Source: Cellvibrionaceae bacterium
Lineage (GTDB): Bacteria > Pseudomonadota > Gammaproteobacteria > Pseudomonadales > Cellvibrionaceae
Assembly (NCBI GenBank): GCA_002707785.1
Contig: PANW01000042.1
Span: 215,184-279,183, forward strand
Direction: 5' to 3'
Length of the DNA: 64,000 bases
Shown: in pieces, positions 1 through 8,253 of the stretch
Numbering within the stretch: the first letter of the stretch is position 1
Layout of the letters: every line of letters begins with the position of its first letter
Translations under genes and position numbers: made by a program
The notes under the pieces: model-generated
Told to the model about the DNA's origin: nothing
The model's input: only the letters and a program-made list of their open reading frames with translations
The model's database searches: none

Positions 1-147
1 CATTCGCCCACGAACTATTCGATCCTGACTGGTTAAATCATAGGATTTAACCGAACCCGGATCCTCATCGCTCTCCGTTTCGACATCGCCATCATCGACG
101 CCGTGGAGTAACGCATCAATCTCGTCTTGTGACAGTAGATCTTGCAC
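1..147 (-). CDS. fliM: Flagellar motor switch protein FliM, N-terminal fragment
   Basis: The window cuts this gene after 49 codons. Reading back from a GTG at 145-147, the protein begins MQDLLSQDEIDALLHGV, which carries the LSQDEIDALL peptide that opens FliM proteins and, in the family, binds phosphorylated CheY to reverse the motor. The acidic linker that follows (DDGDVETESDED) leads into the start of the FliM middle domain (YDLTSQDRIVRGRM). FliM forms the middle of the C-ring switch complex between FliG and FliN. It lies 27 bp after fliL, so the two are almost certainly co-transcribed as the start of a fliLMNOPQR-type operon running off the window. The GTG start was chosen because no ATG gives this conserved N-terminus. 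Confidence 0.93.
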   Translation of the reverse strand, partial: MQDLLSQDEIDALLHGVDDGDVETESDEDPGSVKSYDLTSQDRIVRGRM

Positions 148-174
148 TTAGCGTTCCCGCCTTGTTGTATTCGG

Positions 175-696
175 TTACTGCATGACTAAATTAGTAAACA
201 ACACCTGCTCGACACCGGGCTTGCCGATTTCTTGCTCCAGCATGCGCTGCACTTCTTCTAGAGCCATTTGTCGCAATAACTCTTTGCCTTCAGCCGTTTG
301 CAGTTCACTGTAATCTTGGCCGCTGAACAGCATCAACAGTCCGTGCTGCAGCATTGTGCTGTGCTCTTCGATGGCGGCCACAACATCTTCCTCGCGAACC
401 ATCAAACTGACTTCTGCTTGCAAAAAACGCTGACGACCACGCGCGTTGAAATTCACGATAATGGTGGGTTTGAGAGGGAAATAAATTGCTGGTTTTCGCA
501 CCTCTTCGACGGACGCCGCATCAGCCTCACTGGCGGTATCCTCACCCGCAGCTCCTTCATCGCCACCCATCATCTTTAACGCAAACAGGGTCCCGCCGAC
601 CGACAGCCCCACCAGCACCAACCCCACGACAATCATAATGATCAATTTCTTCTTGCCGCCGCCGGACTCTTCAACGCCTTCTTCGTCTTCTGCCAT
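175..696 (-). CDS. fliL: Flagellar basal body-associated protein FliL
   Basis: A 173-residue FliL. It has a short acidic cytoplasmic head followed by lysines, one transmembrane segment (about residues 18-42, LIIMIVVGLVLVGLSVGG), an acidic/alanine linker and a periplasmic C-terminal domain with the family pattern of a hydrophobic beta strand (IIVNFN) and REEDVVAAIEEH. FliL sits around the stator in the inner membrane and supports torque or stator stability. The start at 696 (MAEDEEGVEE) is preferred over an in-frame ATG 33 bp upstream, because the longer form adds a non-conserved peptide and the region before 696 carries an AGG-like ribosome site. A strong sigma-54 promoter lies about 40 bp upstream. 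Confidence 0.92.
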   Translation of the reverse strand: MAEDEEGVEESGGGKKKLIIMIVVGLVLVGLSVGGTLFALKMMGGDEGAAGEDTASEADAASVEEVRKPAIYFPLKPTIIVNFNARGRQRFLQAEVSLMVREEDVVAAIEEHSTMLQHGLLMLFSGQDYSELQTAEGKELLRQMALEEVQRMLEQEIGKPGVEQVLFTNLVMQ

Positions 697-735
697 GTCA
701 AAAACCTGTCGCTCTACTCTTAAAACCAAATAGCA

Positions 736-750
736 GCAAGAGCCGTGCCA
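736..750 (-). promoter_or_regulatory. Sigma-54 (RpoN) promoter of fliL operon
   Basis: On the minus strand the bases read TGGCACG-GCTC-TTGC followed by T, matching the -24/-12 consensus TGGCACG-N4-TTGCW at every defined position. The GG and GC are separated by the required 10 bases. The expected start of transcription, near 724, gives a leader of roughly 28 bases before the fliL ATG. An RpoN-dependent fliL operon fits the FleQ/FleR-controlled hierarchy known in pseudomonads. Confidence 0.85.
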
Positions 751-1036
751 TTAGAACCAGCCGAGCGCTCGCCCCTCTTACTAACAGCAAGCCTAGCTCA
801 ACTTTTTAACAGACAACGAATTAGATGCGGGAAGTGCTGCTTACTAGAGAAAAAAAGAGAAAAGCGGCATTGAGGAGACTCGAATACCGTTTTAGACAGG
901 CGCGTACGTTAGAAGTGATGAGTTAAAAACGCTCGCAGGACAGATACGGACGATAATGAACCTTCTCATCGACCCTGGGAGATGAAAATCTAGACCATTG
1001 AAAACTCGGTATCGGCCACTTCACGCAACCGCACCG

Positions 1037-1103
1037 CGTAGCTCCTAGCTCGTAGCCCGTAGCTCCTAGCCCGTAGCCCGTAGCCCGTAGCCCGTAGCCC
1101 GTA
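1037..1103. repeat. 7-bp tandem repeat (cgtagcc) x 9.6
   Basis: Nine full heptamers and a four-base partial run without interruption. The unit is cgtagcc, with variants cgtagct and cctagct/cctagcc in the left half; the last four full units are identical. The array starts 15 bp after the fliK stop codon (in the direction of transcription) and lies about 290 bp upstream of the fliL sigma-54 promoter. It is not coding in any annotated gene. The rest of the fliK-fliL gap (751-1036) shows no gene or terminator that I can support. Confidence 0.95.
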
Positions 1104-1117
1104 AAACAGAATGATCG

Positions 1118-2545
1118 CTAAACGAACTGATCAACCAGCCCCTGAGAGACCTTAACCATCTCCGGTTCAGCACTGATTTCGTCGGAAGCCACAAAACCAT
1201 CTCCGCCGCCGCCCTCTTCACCTTGCCCTTGATGGAAAGACTGATCCGATACATCCACATCAACCAAATCCAACCCCTCCGCATCAAACATATCGCGAAG
1301 TCGATGCGCAGTTTGATCGAGCGCTTCGCGAACGACCGCATGCTGACTGGAAAAACTGACGCTGGCCTGCTCCTGATTCAAGGTAACACGCACCTGCAGC
1401 TGCCCCAGCTCAGGAGGATCCAACTGGATCTCTGCCGAAGTAATTCGCTGCGATGCCATGACGGCCACTCGTTCAGCGACGGCCGTCTGCCACTGGGGTT
1501 GACCGGCTTTTGCCTGGGTAGGCATGGAGAATTGTGCATTGCCCTGCTGTACATTCAACGGGCGCGTACCGCCGCGCTGGGATATGGCAACTAGGGGGCT
1601 GGCCTCTCGAGTAGAGCTTGCCCCCTCACCTTTTGTTCCTGCCGTGTCCTTGACGACAGAATCAACTGCACTGGCCACCGCGGCGGCCAGAGTTGTCGGT
1701 GTTTGTAACTTCGTAACTGGCGTCTGCTGTGCAGTTTGCGAAAGCGGCGCTTCGCTCAACTTCGTCGCCGTCAGTTTTGGATCTGCAGGTGGCGTTTCAG
1801 GTAACTCAAGACCTTCAGCGTCCTCTATCGATCCTGCCTGTGTCGCTGCGTTCAACAACGATGCTGAGGGGCGCAGCGACCCGTCCGGCTTTGAAACCTT
1901 GGTATCGCTGGCCTGACTCGCAACAGCAGGCGCTACTTGTGCGCCGTGTGTCGGAACAATACTCTCCACTAAATCATCCAATACGGCATCTACTGATTCC
2001 GCCTCTGGGGATTGGGGGTCAATTACCGAAGACACGGCTTTAACAATGTTCTCCAAAGAGATATTGGTATCGGCGGGAACATCCACCAACACCTCTTCCG
2101 CGGCGAGAGGCTCAGATACCAATGGATCTATACCGTCCGCCGCAACTGGATCTTGCTGCAGTGCGTCGCCGCCACGCCGCTCAGCGCTTTTATCATCATC
2201 GGCTACGGAAGAACTCTCGTGTGCGGTCTCCTCTTCGCGATCTGAACCACCTGCTGTATCGCTCTGAACATCATCATTAGACGCGACCTGGCTGGACCCA
2301 CTCTGATCGCCCGGCGAAGATGTATCGCTTGCAGATTGACCTGCTGTCGGCTGACTATTAGATTTGGGCTCCTTTACTACCCCGTCATCCGCTGAAGCTC
2401 GATTCTGCTTTTGGGCCTGTTCTGACAGGTGTCGATCAAAACTATCGTCCTTATTGCCCGCTTTTTGTTCGAACTCCTTCGTCGAGGGCTTGACCCCCAA
2501 ATTCAACAAAGCGGAAATATTCACGTCAGCCACGTTGGAATTCAT
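1118..2545 (-). CDS. fliK: Flagellar hook-length control protein FliK
   Basis: A 475-residue FliK. The long first part is rich in Ser, Asp, Gln, Ala and Pro with no recognisable fold, typical of the secreted ruler portion. The C-terminal Flg_hook domain (roughly residues 355-450) is clear: it holds AEIQLDPPELGQLQVRVTL, the LxPxxLGxLxVx signature that touches FlhB to switch export specificity from hook to filament. The start at 2545 (MNSNVADVNISALLNLG) is chosen over an ATG 144 bp upstream because the extra 48 residues are cysteine/tryptophan-rich and unlike any FliK, and GAGG stands 9 bases before 2545. A sigma-54 promoter lies 140 bp upstream. The gene is followed by the heptamer array. Confidence 0.88.
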   Translation of the reverse strand: MNSNVADVNISALLNLGVKPSTKEFEQKAGNKDDSFDRHLSEQAQKQNRASADDGVVKEPKSNSQPTAGQSASDTSSPGDQSGSSQVASNDDVQSDTAGGSDREEETAHESSSVADDDKSAERRGGDALQQDPVAADGIDPLVSEPLAAEEVLVDVPADTNISLENIVKAVSSVIDPQSPEAESVDAVLDDLVESIVPTHGAQVAPAVASQASDTKVSKPDGSLRPSASLLNAATQAGSIEDAEGLELPETPPADPKLTATKLSEAPLSQTAQQTPVTKLQTPTTLAAAVASAVDSVVKDTAGTKGEGASSTREASPLVAISQRGGTRPLNVQQGNAQFSMPTQAKAGQPQWQTAVAERVAVMASQRITSAEIQLDPPELGQLQVRVTLNQEQASVSFSSQHAVVREALDQTAHRLRDMFDAEGLDLVDVDVSDQSFHQGQGEEGGGGDGFVASDEISAEPEMVKVSQGLVDQFV

Positions 2546-2685
2546 AAATACTGCCCTCACCCAGCCTGGACATGCTCTAGCCGCCCACGGCAATAAAACT
2601 TCGCATAGAAGCGGCAACGACTTACCGCTTTTGAATACATTTTTGGTCGCCACCCATTGAATTTTCGGATGACACTGAGAATAGA

Positions 2686-2700
2686 GCAAGGAAGGTGCCA
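2686..2700 (-). promoter_or_regulatory. Sigma-54 promoter of fliK
   Basis: The minus strand reads TGGCACC-TTCC-TTGC then T. The -24 GG and -12 GC have 10-base spacing and only the seventh base departs from TGGCACG. It lies between hptB and fliK, with a predicted leader of about 130 bases before the fliK ATG. It would let fliK be expressed separately from the hsbA-hsbR-hptB genes upstream. Confidence 0.8.
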
Positions 2701-2758
2701 GCTATACACTGGCGAGCGTGGAATATGAAAATCACATCGACTGGGAGGGGAACTGGCG

Positions 2759-3091
2759 CTAAAAAGCCTCCAACTGTGCCTTAACCTGATGAAACTCTGT
2801 TTCGATCTGTGTTAGCAGGGGCTCAACGCCTTCTACACACATCTCTTTCGCCAGGGTTTCAACCTGCATACACAAATCGGCGAGAGGCAGCGCACCGAGA
2901 TTACTACTACTGCCCTTCAGGCTATGAGCGCAGTGCCTCAAATCTTCGAAATTTTGGCTGCCCAACGCAGCTTTCAACCGAGGTATTCTTGCCACTACAT
3001 CATCAACATAGGTAGTAATTAATGTATCGAAATCATCTTCCATAACGTCTTTCAACATGGTCAATGTTTCTGCATCAACTGAACTGGTCAT
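2759..3091 (-). CDS. hptB: HptB-like histidine phosphotransfer protein
   Basis: A 110-residue single-domain phosphotransfer protein. The HPt signature AHSLKGSSSNLGA places the phospho-accepting histidine at residue 56, and the helical pattern (LADLCMQVETLAKEM after it) completes the four-helix bundle. In Pseudomonas aeruginosa HptB takes phosphate from hybrid sensors and passes it to the HsbR receiver, controlling the HsbA anti-anti-sigma factor, which links flagella, biofilm and surface behaviour. The same three partners are adjacent here (stop of hsbR 31 bp upstream), in the order hsbA-hsbR-hptB, so the assignment rests on both domain and context. Confidence 0.82.
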   Translation of the reverse strand: MTSSVDAETLTMLKDVMEDDFDTLITTYVDDVVARIPRLKAALGSQNFEDLRHCAHSLKGSSSNLGALPLADLCMQVETLAKEMCVEGVEPLLTQIETEFHQVKAQLEAF

Positions 3092-3122
3092 TGCTAACTG
3101 TCTATCCCTCAGCCATTAATCA

Positions 3123-4829
3123 TTAGTCATCGGCGTCCCAACGAAACACCGCTTCTACTCGGTTGCCACTACCAATATAGCGCAGCGAATCACACAACGT
3201 ACTGATTAGCGGAATACCTCGACCACTATACCCCTCGGATTTATGGGTATTATTGATGTTCTCTCGGTGCTGGAAGCCATCACCAGAGTCTTCGACACCG
3301 ATTCTGAGCGCACCGCCATCCCCCATCACCTGATGGTCTAAACTGAAGCGCACATAACCACCTTGAAGCTGGTCTACTCGCGTTTTGCGCTCTGCGTAGT
3401 ATTTTGCGAAGCCTTCCGGTGTTTTTTTCCACTCGGAATCCAGCCCCAATACACCGTGCTCGAGGGCATTAGAATAAAGTTCAGCCAAGATAGTATAGAG
3501 AGTACCGCTGTGACTTCTTAAACCCGGTACTTCGACCAGGATATTAAGCAGTAAGGGCAGCGGATCAAACATTCTAAAGGTTGAAGGTTTAAGCTCGAGA
3601 TCTAGCGACCATTCCAACATCCCCCCATAGCGCTGCGGCTCGTACTCCAAATTTGTATTGGTAACCGCGGCTGGATCTGCCATGGAAAGTTCAATCATCG
3701 AAAGATCGTCATCACGCTCGCCTTGAGAGTATTCATGCACCGCCGTCAGGATACGATCAAACACGGGGATGGACGAGGCGGAGTCTTTGAAAAGCCCCAT
3801 GAGCCGCTCTTCACCAAACATCTCACCGTGAGCATTACGTGACTCAATAATGCCATCAGACCACATATAGAGGCGATCATCTTCCTCCATTTCAATATGT
3901 AAACAGTCGTCTTTAAAACTCATATTATCGAGAACGCCTAGCGGCAGATGAGTCGAACGAATGGGCTCGACCTCCCCACTGCTGGCCCTATGCAGATAAC
4001 AATCAGGCAGTCCGCCGTTCCAGATTTTGATCTTGCGCTTGGAAAAGCTCATGTCCACCATGGTGGCACAGCAAAACACGCCAATCGGCAGAATCTGTTT
4101 CAACTTTTGGTTAATTTCACGAAGTATGTCGACCATCGAAAAGCCCTTTTGCACCATCCCATAAAAGGATGAAGCTAAAGGCATAGCACCGATCGCGGCG
4201 GGTAATCCATGGCCCGTAAAGTCGCCCAACAGCACCATCATACTGCCGGAGGGACGCACCGCTGCGACTATGACATCACCATTGAATACGGCCAAAGGCG
4301 AAAGAATATACTTAACATTGTCGGCGTTTAAGCAGCCGGTGTGGGCGATATTATCAAACACCTGCTTGGCAATCGTCTGTTCCTGCATCAAGTGGTCATT
4401 GTGAGAAGAGATCTGATCTCGCTGCACCTGAACCTCTTGATGCATTTCACGCATGCGCCGGAAGGACTTAATTTTTGCCTTGAGAATGACCCGATTATAC
4501 GGTTTAGACAGGAAGTCATCTCCCCCTGCATCCAAACAGCGAACCAGAGATTCTGTATCCGTTAAAGAGGTAAGAAAGATAATGGGAACCAGCTCTTCAC
4601 CCGCCAATTCCTTGATTTTTCGAGCCGCGCCAAATCCATCCAATTTAGGCATGAGCGCGTCAAGTAGAACCATATCTGGGCTTTCTTCAACAAACGCTGC
4701 CACAGCTTCTTCGCCGTCACATACGCTTATCACGTTATGGCCTTCTTTTTTGACGATTGTTTCCAGAATCAACCGATCAGAATCGGTATCATCGGCAATC
4801 AAAATGGTGAGGGGTACGGATTCCGACAT
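3123..4829 (-). CDS. hsbR: HsbR-like response regulator with PP2C phosphatase and kinase domains
   Basis: A 568-residue three-domain regulator. Residues 1-125 are a receiver (acid pocket DD13-14, phospho-acceptor D57 in VLLDALMP, K in FLSKPY). Residues about 150-375 are a PP2C/SpoIIE-type Ser/Thr phosphatase, with metal-binding acidic motifs in LLGDFTGHGLPAA and near the end (RDDDLSMIEL). Residues about 430-565 form a GHKL anti-sigma-type kinase domain (N box ELYSNALEHG, G boxes VEDSGDGF and GRGIPLI). The family model is HsbR of P. aeruginosa, which switches between phosphorylating and dephosphorylating the STAS protein HsbA according to receiver phosphorylation. It is 26 bp downstream of hsbA. 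Confidence 0.85.
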   Translation of the reverse strand: MSESVPLTILIADDTDSDRLILETIVKKEGHNVISVCDGEEAVAAFVEESPDMVLLDALMPKLDGFGAARKIKELAGEELVPIIFLTSLTDTESLVRCLDAGGDDFLSKPYNRVILKAKIKSFRRMREMHQEVQVQRDQISSHNDHLMQEQTIAKQVFDNIAHTGCLNADNVKYILSPLAVFNGDVIVAAVRPSGSMMVLLGDFTGHGLPAAIGAMPLASSFYGMVQKGFSMVDILREINQKLKQILPIGVFCCATMVDMSFSKRKIKIWNGGLPDCYLHRASSGEVEPIRSTHLPLGVLDNMSFKDDCLHIEMEEDDRLYMWSDGIIESRNAHGEMFGEERLMGLFKDSASSIPVFDRILTAVHEYSQGERDDDLSMIELSMADPAAVTNTNLEYEPQRYGGMLEWSLDLELKPSTFRMFDPLPLLLNILVEVPGLRSHSGTLYTILAELYSNALEHGVLGLDSEWKKTPEGFAKYYAERKTRVDQLQGGYVRFSLDHQVMGDGGALRIGVEDSGDGFQHRENINNTHKSEGYSGRGIPLISTLCDSLRYIGSGNRVEAVFRWDADD

Positions 4830-4855
4830 TCTTTTCGGCCCGCTCTAAGAACACA

Positions 4856-5161
4856 CTATTGAATACTAAATAGCTGTTCGAAGTTAGATATGGTCAGTAT
4901 TTTCTTAACATCGGGACTGCAGTTAACAATCTCGATCTGTGCGGCATTACCTCCGGCATGGTCACGTAAAAGAAGCAACATACCCAACGCGGAGCTATCC
5001 AAATAAGTGGTTTCATTCATATCCACCCGGTATTTACCCGGAGCTTGTTCAAGCGCTTCATAGCTATTGCGAAAATCCTGATGTGCACTGAAATCAAAAC
5101 GCCCTTGAATTGAAATTATCAACTCCTGCCCGTCCTCAGAAACACGAGATTCAATTGTCAT
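4856..5161 (-). CDS. hsbA: HsbA-like STAS anti-anti-sigma factor
   Basis: A 101-residue single STAS domain. The loop YLDSSALGMLLLLRDH (DSS at 55-57) is the site where SpoIIAA/HsbA family members are phosphorylated on serine. In P. aeruginosa HsbA binds the anti-sigma factor FlgM when unphosphorylated, freeing sigma-28, and interacts with a diguanylate cyclase when phosphorylated. FlgM is not in this window, so that link is inferred. It heads the hsbA-hsbR-hptB group and is followed 26 bp on by hsbR. No clear sigma-54 or sigma-28 element was found upstream. Confidence 0.82.
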   Translation of the reverse strand: MTIESRVSEDGQELIISIQGRFDFSAHQDFRNSYEALEQAPGKYRVDMNETTYLDSSALGMLLLLRDHAGGNAAQIEIVNCSPDVKKILTISNFEQLFSIQ

Positions 5162-5561
5162 AACTTGCCTCTTTACCTTGCTAATTTGACCCGGATCTTC
5201 TTATCCCCGGTGGATATTCCTTAATCACAGCGCTTTGGTCACCGCGTCCACCTACCCTTAAAGGGCTATGGGCGGTTTTCTCAAGTTCCATAAGCTGTAA
5301 CCAGACTGTCCAACAACCTCAAAAAGTTATGTCAAGACAGGCTTATGAAACCTAATGTTACTAATGATAGACCATAAATATCAGAGTCGGCCGATTGATT
5401 CCAGTGGTCGAGAGCGATTACAGGCAATAATGTCTTAGGTCACGGAAATCTCACAACAATTTGGTCAAATTTGGTACAAATCGACGATCTTACTGGCCAA
5501 CAAATACAGGCTAGCCAATAGTCAGGTTCAAATGCCCATCCTAAAAGATGCTGCTTCACCA
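5162..5561. other. Intergenic region between cheB and hsbA, no gene seen
   Basis: About 400 bases separating the end of the chemotaxis operon from hsbA. It is AT-richer than its flanks. I see no convincing open reading frame, no hairpin followed by a T-tract, and no match to the sigma-54 or sigma-28 consensus. A promoter for hsbA must presumably lie here; one TTGACA occurs on the minus strand near 5328-5333 but has no acceptable -10 at 16-18 bases. Confidence 0.5.
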
Positions 5562-6605
5562 CTAGACAAAAGCGTCTTCGATAATAGCGCCCGATATCTT
5601 ATTCAGCGATAAAATCCGATCCGCAGCATTGAGCTTCACCGCCGCCCCAGGCATTCCCCAGACCACGCTGCTCTTTTCATCCTGAGCAATAGTGGTGCAA
5701 CCACCTTCGCGCATTCTCAGCAGCCCTTCCGCTCCATCCGCCCCCATTCCGGTTAACAAAACCCCCATAGCATTCTTCTTCGCCATTGCTAGCACTGAGT
5801 CAAACAACACTTCTACCGATGGCCTATGGCGATTCACTGGCGGGCTCTCTGAGAGCTTACAGACATACCCATAAGACGAACGCGCCAACTCTAAATGCGA
5901 ACCACCTGGCGCTACATATGCGCAGCCCGCCCTCACGGGTTGATCATGTTCGGCTTCGAATACACGTATTTCGCAATTGCCATCTAGACGAGCAGCAAAG
6001 GAGCTGCTGAATGCCGCAGGAATGTGTTGAGCGACTAAAATGGGAGGAGATTGTTTAGGCAGCACGCGCAACACCTCCTTAACCGCCTCCGTACCTCCCG
6101 TGGAGGCACCTATAGCACAGACATAGTTCGCCCTCAGGCGAGCGCTCTCCGCCACCGACACAAGCTGTCGATCCAACCAAACATCATCGCGACCGGATAA
6201 GTTCGCCGTCGCAGCGGCGCACACCTTGGCAACGATAGTCCGCTTATAGTCCGCCAATGCGGTTGGACCTTGATCCTTGGGTTTAGCGAGAAAATCAACC
6301 GCCCCTAACTCGAGTGATTCCAACGTCGCCGGCGCGCCAGCGTGGGTCAGAGTGGATATCATGACCACCGGCATTGGTCTGAGTCGCATCAGATTGGACA
6401 AGAATGTCAGCCCGTTCATACGCGGCATTTCTATGTCCAAAGTCAGAACATCTGGATTCAGACGCTTGATCATTTCTCTCGCTTCAAAAGGGTCTTGAGC
6501 CGCCCCAACAACCTCGACTCGCGAGTCACTTTGAAGAATCTCGGTCAACATAGATCTTACCAATGCCGAATCGTCAACTATTAGAACTCTTGCTGGCTTC
6601 GTCAT
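5562..6605 (-). CDS. cheB: Chemotaxis protein-glutamate methylesterase/deamidase CheB
   Basis: A 347-residue CheB. The N-terminal receiver (residues 1-115) has DD11-12, acceptor D57 (LTLDIEMPRMNG) and K108 (FLAKPK). The C-terminal methylesterase domain (about 160-345) shows the complete catalytic triad: S168 in IGASTGG, H194 in VAQHIP and D290 in GMGADGAEG. It removes methyl groups from receptor glutamates, opposing CheR. It is the last gene of the che operon, 76 bp after cheD. The linker between domains is ordinary in length. Confidence 0.95.
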   Translation of the reverse strand: MTKPARVLIVDDSALVRSMLTEILQSDSRVEVVGAAQDPFEAREMIKRLNPDVLTLDIEMPRMNGLTFLSNLMRLRPMPVVMISTLTHAGAPATLESLELGAVDFLAKPKDQGPTALADYKRTIVAKVCAAATANLSGRDDVWLDRQLVSVAESARLRANYVCAIGASTGGTEAVKEVLRVLPKQSPPILVAQHIPAAFSSSFAARLDGNCEIRVFEAEHDQPVRAGCAYVAPGGSHLELARSSYGYVCKLSESPPVNRHRPSVEVLFDSVLAMAKKNAMGVLLTGMGADGAEGLLRMREGGCTTIAQDEKSSVVWGMPGAAVKLNAADRILSLNKISGAIIEDAFV

Positions 6606-6681
6606 TCACGCCTCATAGTTTACATAGAGTTGAATTTCAGCTTGCGATAATGTGTTCGCCAAAGCAATCAACTCTATGGGC

Positions 6682-7311
6682 TTAGAACAATTCAACATCC
6701 CCTCCACTGGGCTGCTGATTGATAGTTTTACGGTAAACTTCTTCACGTTTTTCGACGGTATTGTTATGTTGTTTCTTGATTTTGCGCATTTTCACTGAAC
6801 CGGTATCAGGGAAATACAACACCTTTCTGGGATAGTTACCACCGACATCCTGCGCGACAACACTCAATCCCTCTTGCTCTAAATAACGAACCGCAAATTC
6901 AATATTACGAGCACCTATGTTGGTCATATTTGTCAGCACCTGACCACCGCCAAATAGTTTTACCTCAAGATTCTCTTTCTTGCCACCGGCTTTTAGAATT
7001 GCATTGATCAAGTATTCCATGGCCCAGTTACCATATCGAGTCGACTCATTGATGTCGTTGACACTCCAACTGCTGTGATTATTTGAGGCTGGCAGCATAA
7101 AGTGATTCATCCCACCAATACCGATAACCCGATCTCGAATGCAAGCTGAAATGCAAGAACCTAGTACAGTGGCAATCATCTCGCCTTGCGTACTGACGTA
7201 GAACTCCCCCGGAAGGATTTTGGCCGCGGCGACATCCAGGCGCTTATCCCAGTAGCGGTTCACATGTTCAAAGCCCTTTAAGGGTTTTGGCAGCACAGCG
7301 TTTATCACCAC
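6682..7311 (-). CDS. cheD: Chemoreceptor glutamine deamidase CheD
   Basis: A 209-residue CheD. The catalytic Cys53 lies in VLGSCISACI and the partner His70 in GGMNHFMLP, both hallmarks of the family, which converts receptor glutamines to methylatable glutamates. The body continues with the usual KLFGGGQV and GxxYPRK segments. The start is a GTG at 7309-7311 preceded by AAGGAA; the next codon is also GTG and is an equally possible start. The basic C-terminal tail (after residue 165) is longer than the minimal family core. It sits between cheR and cheB, the same order as the Che2 cluster of P. aeruginosa. Confidence 0.93.
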   Translation of the reverse strand: MVINAVLPKPLKGFEHVNRYWDKRLDVAAAKILPGEFYVSTQGEMIATVLGSCISACIRDRVIGIGGMNHFMLPASNNHSSWSVNDINESTRYGNWAMEYLINAILKAGGKKENLEVKLFGGGQVLTNMTNIGARNIEFAVRYLEQEGLSVVAQDVGGNYPRKVLYFPDTGSVKMRKIKKQHNNTVEKREEVYRKTINQQPSGGDVELF

Positions 7312-7335
7312 GTATTCCTTTAATAAATTCTAAGT

Positions 7336-8190
7336 CTAATCAATTTTTTGGTAGACAGTTTTCCCTAGAGATTTAAACCTATTACTTACCTTGTGAAGAT
7401 TCTCCGAGTGACCGATAAACAAATATCCTCCAGGAGCCAACATGTCCGCATAGCGATTAAACAGCGTTTTCTGCGTATCTTTGTCGAAATAGATAACGAC
7501 ATTACGACAAAAAATAACATCGAAAGGGCCTCTCATCGGCCACTCATTTAGCAGATTCAGTGGTTTAAACGTGATGAGTTCCTGCAATGCCGGCTTAACT
7601 CTGACTTCTTCAGATTTTGGATCTCTTAAGAACCACTTCTTACAACGGGATTCATCCAAGGATTCAATTCGGTCACCGCTATAAACTCCACGCTTGCCAT
7701 GTGAAACTACATTGGTGTCTAAATCGGTCGCCAACACCTTAATATCCCACTTAGTAACCGGCATTCGCTCCCTCAAGCAAATCGCGATAGAGTACGGCTC
7801 TTCGCCCGTGGAGCAACCTGCAGACCAAACCCTGATCCGCTGACTGCCAGAATTCTTCCGCAGCAACTGAGGAAAAACGGTTTTTACCAAAAAATCGAAA
7901 TGATGATTTTCACGAAAAAACGACGTGAGATTTGTGGTGATCGCGTTGACAAAATCAGTAACTTCATCGTTACCCGGTTGCTCAAGCAACTCGCAGTACT
8001 CATCAAAAGAGCTTAGCCCTCGCTGCCGAATCCGACGTGCAAGACGACTATATATCATGTTTTTTTTAAGGTCAGTGAGTTTGATTCCAGTCAGGTCGTA
8101 GGCAATATCTTTGACCTGATCAAAGTTTTTCTGACTCATTCGAAACTCGCGCTCGAGATGAGAATCTTTCACCACTACCCCCGCAACCAT
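7336..8190 (-). CDS. cheR: Chemotaxis methyltransferase CheR
   Basis: A 284-residue CheR. The N-terminal helical domain (to about residue 90) is followed by the S-adenosylmethionine-binding domain with VWSAGCSTGEEPYSIAI, then the NVVIYF segment and the C-terminal LFIGHSENL. It methylates glutamates on receptors. The neighbouring receptor ends in a CheR-docking pentapeptide, so this is likely its dedicated enzyme. The annotated start adds 17 residues before MSQKNF; the internal ATG at 8139 is an alternative because neither site has a strong ribosome-binding sequence. Confidence 0.94.
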   Translation of the reverse strand: MVAGVVVKDSHLEREFRMSQKNFDQVKDIAYDLTGIKLTDLKKNMIYSRLARRIRQRGLSSFDEYCELLEQPGNDEVTDFVNAITTNLTSFFRENHHFDFLVKTVFPQLLRKNSGSQRIRVWSAGCSTGEEPYSIAICLRERMPVTKWDIKVLATDLDTNVVSHGKRGVYSGDRIESLDESRCKKWFLRDPKSEEVRVKPALQELITFKPLNLLNEWPMRGPFDVIFCRNVVIYFDKDTQKTLFNRYADMLAPGGYLFIGHSENLHKVSNRFKSLGKTVYQKID

Positions 8191-8253
8191 TCACCGCATC
8201 GAAGAGTGCCGCTTCAACATCTACTGCTGTCACGGCCTCACCTAGACTTTATA

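Noticed and set aside
1066-1341. Minus-strand frame reading the heptamer repeat as RATGYGLRATG
   Set aside because: Tandem repeats stay open by chance, and the frame overlaps fliK in another frame.
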